The notes below the pieces were generated by a model that made no database searches, was not told the DNA's origin, and saw only the letters and a list, made by a program, of their open reading frames with translations. The translations under genes were made by a program, and so were the position numbers. A DNA stretch of 64,000 nt from Closterium sp. Naga37s-1 (Eukaryota > Streptophyta > Zygnematophyceae > Desmidiales > Closteriaceae): positions 930,001-994,000 of the forward strand of contig CANJKZ010000929.1 in NCBI GenBank assembly GCA_947471745.1. Reading direction: 5' to 3'. Shown here in pieces: positions 55,481-64,000 of this stretch. The stretch's first letter is position 1, and every line of letters starts with the position of its first letter.

Positions 55481-57517
55481 GGCGGGGGGGGGGAGAGGGG
55501 CAGTGCGGTAGGGGAAGAGACGGTAAAAGGGAACCGACTCGTCGAACGTGACGTCCTGAGAGGGTAGGACTCGGCGCGAGGTGGGGTGGTAAAACTGCCA
55601 GCAAGGCGCGTCAGGGACAAAGCCAAGGAAGACGCAGGGAATAGCACAGGCGGAGAGCTTGTCCACGGTGGTATCGCGGACAAAGGCATGAGAACCCCAG
55701 ACCCGGAACACCGACGCATCGCCAACCTTCCCCGTCCACCGCAGTGTGGGCGAGGTCTCCGGCAAGGAGACACGGGGCCAGAGGTTGAGCTGATGCGTGG
55801 CGTAGCGGACCGCAAACGGCCACAGAATATGGGGGGCAGCTGCATGGACCATGGAGGTACGCGCGACCTCCACGACCAAGCCAATGCGGCGCTCAGCAAC
55901 CCCATTCTGCTGCGGAGAGGCCGGAAGCGTGAACGACTGGCGAATGCCCTCCCCACGACAAAAGCTCTGCAGAAGGTCGGAGGAAAACTCTCCACCTCTG
56001 TCAGAGTGCAGACGCAGGACGGAAAACTCCGTCTCGAACCGCTCGCGGAGCTGGAGACGGGCAGCGCGGATCCAAGGGATCGAAACATCAGGGACCTCAC
56101 CCTTGGTGCGCAAGGGGAAGATCGTGGTGTAACGCGAGTAGTCATCAACAACCAGCAAGAAGTACCGCTCGCGGTCCTGTCTACGGACGCAGGCTGGGCC
56201 CCACACGTCCATGTGCAGAGTCTGCAGGGGAGAAGTCGCCGGGGGAAACGAGGAGGAGTGAGGAGCGGCGCGCTGCCGCCCCTCGACACAAGGAAGACAG
56301 GGAGGAGCAGGCGAGGGAGGGAGGGGAGGGAGAACCCTGGGAAGACCAGAGACAAGGACACGGCGGTGCATGCCACGAAGGCGCTGCACCGATGGGTGAC
56401 CAAGACGGTGGTGCCAAAGGACGGTCTGGTGCGACAAAGCGCGACACGAGCAGGGGGCCGCTAGCTGACTTGACGCAGACGCAGACGCAGCGACCAGAGG
56501 GGACACAGTAGTCAGTGTGTACAGACTCGAGCTAGGCACACGGGTAAACGTGGCCAGGTGCCGGCTCGTCCGGGAGCACGTACAGTGGGTCACGCGCTGA
56601 CCTCCAGGAGTGAATTGGTCAAACCACTGGTCCTGGAGGTCAGCTCCACTCACCAAGTTCGTAGAGAACGAGGGGAGGTGAAGACCTGACAGTGAGCCAG
56701 ACGGGACCGCCGGACACAGCAGAACCGTGAAGGATTGCGCAAGGACGGGACCCCCAGTGGGGTCTGCCAGGGAGACTGCAACCGGCCGACTGAGCAGCGT
56801 GAGGGTGGTGCTGTCGCGAAAGAAGGAGCGGGAAGCACCAGAGTCAAGTGTAAAGGTGTGCAAGGCCTCAGCAGGCGCAATACCAGAGAGAGCAAACTCA
56901 CCAGCACCTGGAGTAGTAGACTCACTAGCACCTAGACCGGCAGCCTCACCAGCATCTAGAGTAGGAGACGCACTAGCACCTAGAGCAGCAGCCTCACCAG
57001 CACCTAGAGCAGCAGACTCTATACCTGGGTCAGGCGGGACGCACAGGGAACAGGCACCCTCAGCACTAGTAGGCAATGCATACATGGCAGTGAGGATAGC
57101 ATCATAGTCAAGAGCAAAGATATCGACCCAGTGCCTAAGCAGCTCCAGCCAGGTGGGTAGCTCAGCCTCGTCGCCAAACTCGGTACGCCATGCGACGCTC
57201 AGACGGGCGAAGCAGCGGGACTGTGTGTGACCAACCGTCTCGCAAGCCTGACCAGCCCGATCACCTGTGCGAATGACGTACGGGCAGCGAACGGTACTCC
57301 GAGACCCTCTACTCTGAGCGTACCACTCACAAAGCTGCTGGGGCGTAAGTGTCTCGCGCGGACGCTGCTGCAGCTGCAGCTGGCCACTGCCAGACGCTCC
57401 CGACTGACCAGCTCCAGGGCGACACCCACGACGGCCACCGCCACAACCCCAACTAGCGTACCACTCACGAAGCTGCTGGGGCGTGAGAGACTCGCTCGGA
57501 CGTCGCTGGAGCTGCAT
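55480..57517 (-). pseudogene. LTR-E protease-integrase with truncated gag
   Basis: ATG at 57515-57517 opens a 715-codon frame: two copies of a LTPQQLxEWYA segment, CSLCVPPDPGIE, protease TFTLDSGASRSFFRDS, integrase LLWHHRLGHP... wait-free HHCC region (LWHHRLGHPSVQRLRGM, CLPCVEGRQR), core HMDVWGPACV, LLVVDDYSRYT, RLHSDRGGEFSSDLL, SPQQNGVAERRIG. The integrase is intact over this frame. The UBN2 gag domain of the sister LTR-C is absent, so the element could not build particles unaided. Confidence 0.88.
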
Positions 57518-57539
57518 ATGGCCACCGCCAGAAGCAGCA

Positions 57540-58690
57540 GTAGCAGTAGTAGCAGCAGTAGCAGCAGTAGCAGCCTAGCAGCAGTAACAGAAGTAGCAAC
57601 AGTAGCAACAGTAGCAGCGCGGGCAGGGCAGTGCGGCTCAGCAGAGCAGGGCTGCACAGCCTGGCAGCCCAACGCGGCTCGGCTGGGTGGCTCGGCGCGG
57701 CTGAGCGGCGCGACTCAGCTGGGCAGCGCGGCTCGGCTGGTAGGTAGGCGCGGCAGGCAGGCAGGCAGGCTGGCGTGGCAGCGCGCTAACAAGGCACGCG
57801 CGCGGGAAGCGCGGGTAGGGCAGGTGCTCACCAGTGGCGAGCAGGGCCGGCGCTCGGCGGGCGGCGGCAGAGCAGGCGCACGACGGCGGCGACGGCGGGG
57901 CCGCGACAGCGGCTGCAGGGCAGGGCCGCGTCAGCTGCAGGGCGGGGCCTCGACAGAGGCAGGGCGGGGCCGCGACAGCTGCAGGGCTGGGGCCGGGACA
58001 GCGGTAGGGCAGGGCCGCGGCAGCTGCTGCAGGGCGGGGCCGTATCGGCAGCAGGGCAGGGCCGCGACAGCGGCCTGGCGGGGCCGCGACGGCAGCAGGG
58101 CGGGGCCGCGACAGCGGCAGGGCGGGGCCGCGACAGCGGCAGGGCGGGGCCGCGACAGCGGCCTTGCGGGGCCGCGTCGACGGCAGGGCGGGGCCGCGAC
58201 AGCGGCAGGGCGGGGCCACGACGGCGGCAGGGGTCTCCGCGGCAGCTGTTGCAGGGCGGGGCCACGACGGCGGCAGTGGGCTCCGCGGCAGCTGCTGCAG
58301 GGCGGGGCCGCGACTGCGGCTGGGGGCTCCGCGACGAGTAGGGACGGCGCCCAGGGGGCACCGCGACGAGTAGGGACGGCGCCCAGGGGGCGCCGCGACG
58401 AGCAGGGACGGCGTCCAGGGGGCGCCGCGAAGAGCAGGGGCGACACCGCGCGGGTCCCGCAGGGGCGTCGCGACGAGCAGGAGCGACGCGCGGCTCGGCA
58501 GGGCGGCGCGCGGGCTGCAGGGGCAGCGCCCACGGGCTGTTGGGGCAGGCACGGCTACAGGGGCAGCACGGTTGCTGGGGCAGCACGAGGGCTGCAAGGA
58601 CAGCGCGGCTGCAGGGGCAGCGTAAAAAAAAAAATTCAGTTAGGGCAGGGCGGAACGTTCGGTTTGCCGTAGGAACATTTCAGCTCTGAT
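57540..58690 (-). repeat. GC-rich repeats in LTR-E 5' leader
   Basis: AGCAGTAGCAGTA runs at 57540-57610, then about 45 units of GGGCGGGGCCGCGACAGCGGC and relatives to 58620. Same position and theme as the leader of LTR-C but different unit sequences. Gives a 481-codon plus-strand ORF that is an artefact of composition. Confidence 0.85.
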
Positions 58691-58694
58691 ACCA

Positions 58695-58824
58695 TGTGAA
58701 AAGAAGAACGAGGAATGAGTGCATTGAGCAGCATGAGGAGTACAAGTAGGAAACCCTAAAGTGTTGTGCCCCATATGAGCTACCCCACTACAGCCTACAC
58801 AGACTATAGCATATGAGTTTGACA
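58695..58824 (-). repeat. 5' LTR of LTR-E
   Basis: 130 bp; the PBS TGGTATCAGAGCT (minus strand) lies at about 58682-58694. Confidence 0.92.
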
Positions 58825-59900
58825 TGCGTCGCTCTCCTGATTGAACAGCAGGACATGGACTCGAGCAGAACAAGCTCCGCGCCGCGCCGAAAGCGCCTCG
58901 CCTTCTACGCAGACAACCGTGAAGAGCGACGACAACCAAGGCGCCACTATTGCAAAATATGCAAAGTCTTCGGACATTCAACGGATCGATGCAAATCCCG
59001 ATCCAACTATCGCCACCCGAATTCCACTCACCACAACAACTTGGTCGGCCGACAAGACGCTCGTCATTCACAGCTTCAACACCAGACCTCTCGTCCCCCT
59101 ACACAGCATCAACAACAGCAATCACAAGGATCTCAATCAGGAGCTCCCAGAAACGTGATAGCGAACATGGTGACACGGCGTCGTCGCACTGCTAAACCAG
59201 ATGAAGACAACGAACTTTAAGGAGGACTCCTTGAACCAGAGGAAGGATGGAATAATCCCCTCACAGAAAAGCACTACTATCGGTATGACGAAGACGAGCA
59301 AGATTGGCATCTGCCAATAACGCTGCGGGAAAGCCCACCACACGACCACCAGCGTTACGTACCTGTGGGATGGAAAGAGGACAAAGATCCAGTCTTCCAC
59401 AGACGCTATAAGGCGACACTGGTGACTCCACGACTCGCGCTACTCCTGCGCAACAACAATACCGACAACTACAATACCTGGTACCTGGCCAGCTACTGTG
59501 GACAGCACATGGTGGGATCCGTTTGATACGTCTCGAACCTTAGCCGCGCCCCCGCTACCTACGTCACCGTCGCCAACAATAAGCAGCTGCGCGCCAACGC
59601 GCAAGGCATCATGGTCCTACAAGCACGAGACAACAACACTCACATCTCGTTCAACGACGTGCTATACGTCCCATTCCTTCGCTCTAACTTACTATCAGCA
59701 AGACAACTCCGAGACTGCGGAGTCATGCTCTCCACGGACCCGGACACAAGCGACCTCATCCTCACCTTTGCTCCCCCGGACACTCCCCCCGAGTCGCACA
59801 AATACCTCGGACGAGCCCGATCAATCAACAGGATATACGTCCTGGACTTCGACATACCAAGCTGCCAAGCTTCATCGGACGAGCTCGTAGATCTCGTCCC
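58825..59900 (+). pseudogene. LTR-A gag end and protease region
   Basis: Resumes gag: LIEQQDMDSSRT, zinc knuckle CKICKVFGHSTDRC at about 58947-58988, stop at 59218. A diverged protease start near 59480 reads WYLASYCGQHMVG (expected DSG is lost), then VLYVPFLRSNLLSARQLRD in another frame. Dead by several frameshifts. Confidence 0.8.
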
Positions 59901-61050
59901 TCTCGACTTCCCGTTCATGAGCCAAGAGTCGTGGCAGCACCCAGACGGACGACCGTGGGTCCGCCGCAGTCCTCATCCCCGTGAGATCAACCTGCACGAG
60001 CCTGATACGAACGGCCTCTGCACCACCTGCCACACACCCACGGCAAGCCGCACAGAGCAAGTAGAAAGAGATTATGCGACAATACAGGAAGCGGAGAGCG
60101 CCGAGGCAGAACCTACGGGCATGACAGACATGGAACTCGCAGTTACCACTCACCGCATCTTCGGTGAAGGCGACGATGAACGCGTTTTTACGCCGCAAGG
60201 AACGCCCGACGCCGTGCTCAGACACACTTCGCTTCGTTCTTGACGTCAACACCGGAACCTTCGACGAAGAGAAGCGCCCGCTCCCATACACTCGCGACAT
60301 CTACCGCAAGAAGATCGACAAGTCGTGGAAAGACCCTGATGCGAAAGGGGAGCTGAGCATCAAGGAGAAAGAGGACAGGGCTAAAACAGAGAAGAAAAAA
60401 AAATTGTATGAAGAGCGCGTAGCAGCCGGATGGGACGAGGAGTCAGCGCGACACGGCGGATGGGGCGGCGCCAACGATAACGGAGACACCGGCGGTACCA
60501 CAAGAGGAGCATGGGGCTCCGCAACAGGAGGACGGGGATCTAGCGCCAGCGGCATGGATACCACAGGAGGATGGGGCACTACGGAAACTGATGAAGAAGA
60601 ACTGACACAAGAAGAACTGGAGGAAGCAAAGCGGGAGATGAGAGCTGAACGCGGAGAACAATCCCCACGAGTCGTCGTTCCGCTCGGACGACCACCTCGC
60701 AACCTTCCCACACCTCCCCGCTCACCCTATTGATGGAACGATCCTTGGTCAGAGATTCAGGAGGGGAACGTGCCACCAACTCCCCCACGTGACTCACTTG
60801 GACCAATCTCCCGCCCAGATCCATTCGCTCGCTTCATCGAGGGCACAAGGACACCGCTCAACATCATCCCTGACCGAGAATTCCTCGCACTCTACCTCAC
60901 GACTGCATCTGCAGAAGGGGAGGCTGCAACGGAAACAGAAGCAGAAGTAGAGGAGCCGGACAACGAAGCAGAACCAGGAGAAGAGGAAGAACCCCCACTC
61001 CAGATCCCGCAAGAAACGGAGGTGGTAAACAGCAGAACATCATGCTCGCT
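59900..61050 (+). pseudogene. Extra charged segment between protease and integrase of LTR-A
   Basis: About 380 codons not expected at this place in copia polyproteins. Readable as FVLDVNTGTFDEEKRPLPYT, KIDKSWKDPDAKGELSIKEK, a Gly/Trp-rich run (HGGWGGANDNGDTGG), an acidic Glu-rich run and PDPFARFIEGTRTPLN. One TGA near 60731 and one frame change; otherwise open. Not recognised. Confidence 0.6.
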
Positions 61051-62460
61051 ATATGCGTACCAGCGGCATTCGCGCAGAAGACGATCTCTGGCATCAGCGA
61101 CTCGGACATCCCTCGCGCCAGACTCTTGCCAACTGTTTCCGCGCCAAGGTTTTTTCTCCCAGGAGTACTGCTGCGCCCCGATGGCACGAAACCCCACAAC
61201 ACTCCACATCCAGTTACCTGCACTGCTTGCCCCACAGCCGCTCTTTCTCACAGCGTCTACCCCTCTCTGACACCAAGCACCAACTGCTACAAAAAACTGC
61301 AGGTGGTGTACAGCGACTTCATCAATCTGACCTTCATCGATGCCTACTCATGCCACGTCTGGATCGCCAACGTCGACGCTCGCTCCAAGGCTCCAGAGGT
61401 CTTCCGCATCTGGCTCGCACATGCGCAACGACAATTGGGGAGGAAGCTGAAAATCTGGCAGAGCGACGGGGCCAAAGAATTTCGCAGCTACGAACTGGAT
61501 AGCGTCCTCACTGAGAAGGGGATCAAGCATGAGATCTCTCTCCCCTACACTCACCAGCAGCAAGGTGTTGCAGAGAGGGTTAACCGCACTCTCATGACGA
61601 AAGTGCGCGCCCTTATGAACCAGTCCGGCCTACCCAAGAAGTTTTGGCCCTACGCCATGAATCACGCGGTGCGCCTGCACAACCTCCTTTCCACCACTGC
61701 CAACAGGGACAACCTTTCCCCGCACATGAAGTGGAATGGCTCAAGGGGTGACCCCTCCATGCTAAGGGTTTGGGGGTGCATGGTTCAGTATCGTCTGACC
61801 TCAGCCACACTCCGCAAGTTGGCTCACCGCGCGCGCTGGGGAGTTCATTTGGGACTTAGTAACGAGCACAAAGGCTGGCTCATCCTCGACATTGACAGCA
61901 AGGAAATAGTTCTCGCGCATGATGTTCTCTTCTACGAGCGACTCACCTTGAAGGAGTGGATCGACGACGAACGTCGCAACGAGGCACGTGGCTACGTCAA
62001 CAGCGGCCACATCTTTGCATCTCCAGAAGACAAGGCGGCGGCAGCGGCACTGGACCGCGACAACACCGACGAGCAACCTAGCATATCGCCTCGCCCACGC
62101 AACGACAATGACAGTGACGACGCTCCACGCCAGGACCATCGCCACGCCAAGCTGAGCCAAGCACCACCTCACCCGGCTACGAGAGCAGCGATGACGATGT
62201 GGTGGAAGTCACCACAGACACCACTACCAACGTGTCCGGTCTGTAATTACTCGGCCTGCACACTTCCGTCACTACTCTTGCACGCGCTATCGAACCCAAG
62301 AATCCGTGCAAGGCCCTTACCGGCCCTCACGCCAAAGAGTGGCGTGCAGCCATGGATGCGGAGCTAAAAGTGCTGGAATCTCGCGACACATGGGTCCTAG
62401 TCGATCGTGCAGCAGTGAAGGGGAGGAGGGTGCTCAGCGGAAAATGGTTTTTTTTTTCGC
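61050..62460 (+). pseudogene. LTR-A integrase
   Basis: Zinc region DDLWHQRLGHPSRQTL in one frame, then the core in another: VYSDFINLTFIDAYSCHVW, KIWQSDGAKEFRSYELDS, YTHQQQGVAERVNRTLM, GLPKKFWPYAMNHAVRLHN. Core residues mostly kept. Ends near 62367 with the frame lost. Confidence 0.85.
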
Positions 62461-63859
62461 CTCATGACTAACGCTGACGGTACCATCGAACGCTTCAAAG
62501 CACGCTGGGTCGTACGCGGGTACGATCAGCGCCACGACATCGACTTCGATCAAACCTTCGCTACCGTCAGCCGTCACACCTCCGTCAGGATTCTACTCGC
62601 CATTTCCGCCGCTAAGCATCTACCACTATGGCAGATCGACGTGAAGAATGCGTTTCTATACGCGATAGTGGATGCGACCATCTTCGTGGAGCAGCCACAC
62701 ACCTACGGGAAAGGAGATGTCAGTTGAAGAAATCCCTCTACGGGATCAAGCAGGCGCCTCGTCTCTGGCAGCAGCATCTGCACAAAATTTTCCTGGAAAT
62801 TGGCTTCAGGCAGCTACCGCACGACCCGGGAATGTACCGCCTTCACTTCAGCGGTGACTACATTCTCCTGACAGTCTATGTCGATGTCCTGCTCTACACA
62901 AGCACCTGCAACAAACTCCTTAACCAGTTTGAGGAGAACCTGGCGCAGCGCGTTGACATTACCATCAATCATAACGTCAAGCAGTTTCTGGGGCTGAACA
63001 TCACTTACACGCCAGAAGCAATTCATCTGTCAGCCTCCAAGTATGCAGAACAGCTGGGGGAACGCTTCAACATTTTGCCTGCACCACTCTCAACGCCCTA
63101 TCGCAACCCTAGTGCCAACTACTAACCGGACAACAAACCTCTGTCCCCTGCGGGACTACAATTGTACCAGCAGCAACTGGGTTGCCTGCTATCGCATCTG
63201 TCACCTGCCGACCCGACCTCTCGTACATCACCAACCAACTGGCGTAGTACTCTCGCAAGCCAGTAACTGAGAACCAGCTGGACCTGGAGCGCGCCCTGCA
63301 GTACTTCGTCTCCACACCTGACATCGGACTCTCCTACTCCACGCTGACAACAACCTCCTTCAACCTCAACGGCTACGTGGACGCAGATCATGCCGCTGAC
63401 CCTGCGAATCGACGGTCCTGAACCGGTTTTGTTTTTCGTCTGGAACCAACCGAACCAATCTTTTGGAACTCACAGAAGCATGAGCTGGTTGCCCTGTCAT
63501 CGGCTGAAGTAGAATATATCGCCGCGACAGCAGCAGTTCGCGAAGGCCTGTACGTGCAGGAACTATTGCAGGAAGCAAAAATTCCAACTTCGCCTACCTT
63601 TCGCCTTCACTGCGACAACCAGAGCGCCATCAAAATTGCGAACAAGCCGGGTTTCGTGAACCGCACGAAGCATATTGCACTTCGGTATTTTTTCGTCAAA
63701 GACGAAATTGACCAGGGGAAAGTTGACCTTGTGTACTGCCCAACCACCGAAATAGCAGCTGACTTCCTCACCAAGCGGCTGCCACATCAGCAGTACAAAC
63801 ACTGCTTTGACCTCACCGGAGTAGTCAAGCAAGCCAGCCCCTTGAGCGCCCAGGAATGA
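62461..63859 (+). pseudogene. LTR-A reverse transcriptase and RNase H
   Basis: RT pieces IERFKARWVVRGYDQRHDID, IDVKNAFLYAIVD, KKSLYGIKQAPRLWQQ and TVYVDVLLYTS, where the catalytic YVDD reads YVDV. RNase H: SSAEVEYIAATAAVREG, CDNQSAIKIANKPG, ADFLTKRLPHQQ, then a normal stop at 63859. Several frameshifts. Confidence 0.88.
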
Positions 63860-63866
63860 AGGGGAG

Positions 63867-64000
63867 TGTTACGATATGAAATCATATGAGAAGACATTCT
63901 TGTATGCTACAGGAGCAGACTCTACCGAGTACGAAGTGTCGAAGCGACGCAGCAACCGTCAGACCAAGACCGATGCAGGCAGAAACATTTGAAATGAAAA
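63867..64000 (+). repeat. 3' LTR of LTR-A, truncated by window end
   Basis: Starts TGTTACGATATGAAATCATA after the PPT GAAGGGGAG. Matches 35305-35439 and then 44401 onward. Confidence 0.9.

Larger units (their letters stand above)
45639..58824 (-). mobile_element. LTR-E: Ty1/copia element, minus strand, degraded, host of LTR-F
   Basis: LTRs 45639-45768 and 58695-58824 (130 bp, four differences). TSD TGCGC/TGCGT (45634-45638; 58825-58829), one mismatch. PBS on the minus strand is TGGTATCAGAGCT beside the right LTR. Same family as LTR-C by LTR sequence and polyprotein. The UBN2 gag part found in LTR-C is absent. Confidence 0.9.
35305..64000 (+). mobile_element. LTR-A: outer, old Ty1/copia element, split by nested insertions, right end outside window
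   Basis: 5' LTR 35305-35439 plus 44401-44678 (about 413 bp, starts TGTTAC, ends GTAACA), PBS-like TGGCATGAGAGC at 44679, coding pieces on the plus strand at 44773-45633 and 58825-63859, polypurine tract GAAGGGGAG then the 3' LTR from 63867. Preceding pentamer is CCATA; the matching right copy is beyond the window. The two LTRs share long stretches but differ by an indel of about 15 bp near position 90 and several substitutions, indicating age. Confidence 0.9.

Noticed and set aside
57227..58672. 481-codon plus-strand ORF (GRDSGxAGPRQ repeats)
   Set aside because: Antisense to LTR-E, composed of the GC-rich leader repeats.

Overview
The window is nuclear DNA of an intron-rich eukaryote. No bacterial operon, rRNA or tRNA gene was recognised. 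A plant-type MATE transporter, Ty1/copia elements primed by initiator tRNA-Met and a GLG1 (cysteine-rich FGF-receptor-like) protein together suggest a green plant lineage. My best guess is a streptophyte alga of the Closterium/zygnematophyte kind; this is inference from family resemblance and was not tested by any search.

Layout. (1) 1-6836, minus strand: a MATE (DETOXIFICATION-like) transporter gene running off the left edge, with a 2.4 kb heptamer satellite in one intron. (2) 8761-about 22864, minus: a roughly 15-exon GLG1-like Golgi membrane protein gene, two of whose introns hold MITE-like insertions. (3) 23093-27371: a complete hAT DNA transposon with an intact five-exon transposase, 12-bp terminal inverted repeats and a perfect 8-bp target duplication. 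(4) 27979-33167, minus: an 11-exon gene for a secreted-then-anchored protein with EGF-like modules. (5) 35305-64000: a stack of nested LTR retrotransposons. Old copia LTR-A (plus strand, running off the right edge) carries a solo LTR (LTR-B) in its 5' LTR. LTR-B is split by copia LTR-C (minus), which is split by a small non-autonomous LTR element, LTR-D. The gag of LTR-A is split by copia LTR-E (minus), which is split by the young LTR-F (minus), whose polyprotein of about 1589 residues is intact. Insertions C, D and F have exact 5-bp target duplications; B has one with a non-canonical LTR end, and E has one mismatch.

The exon models for the GLG1-like, hAT and EGF genes were built by hand from GT/AG sites. 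In each, the exon lengths sum to a whole number of codons with matching phases at every junction.

The most unusual feature is in the introns of the three cellular genes. Nearly every intron contains decayed tandem copies of the edge of the neighbouring exon together with its splice site, or a short satellite whose unit carries the splice donor. This looks like a persistent process of tandem duplication at exon boundaries that enlarges introns and creates decoy splice sites.
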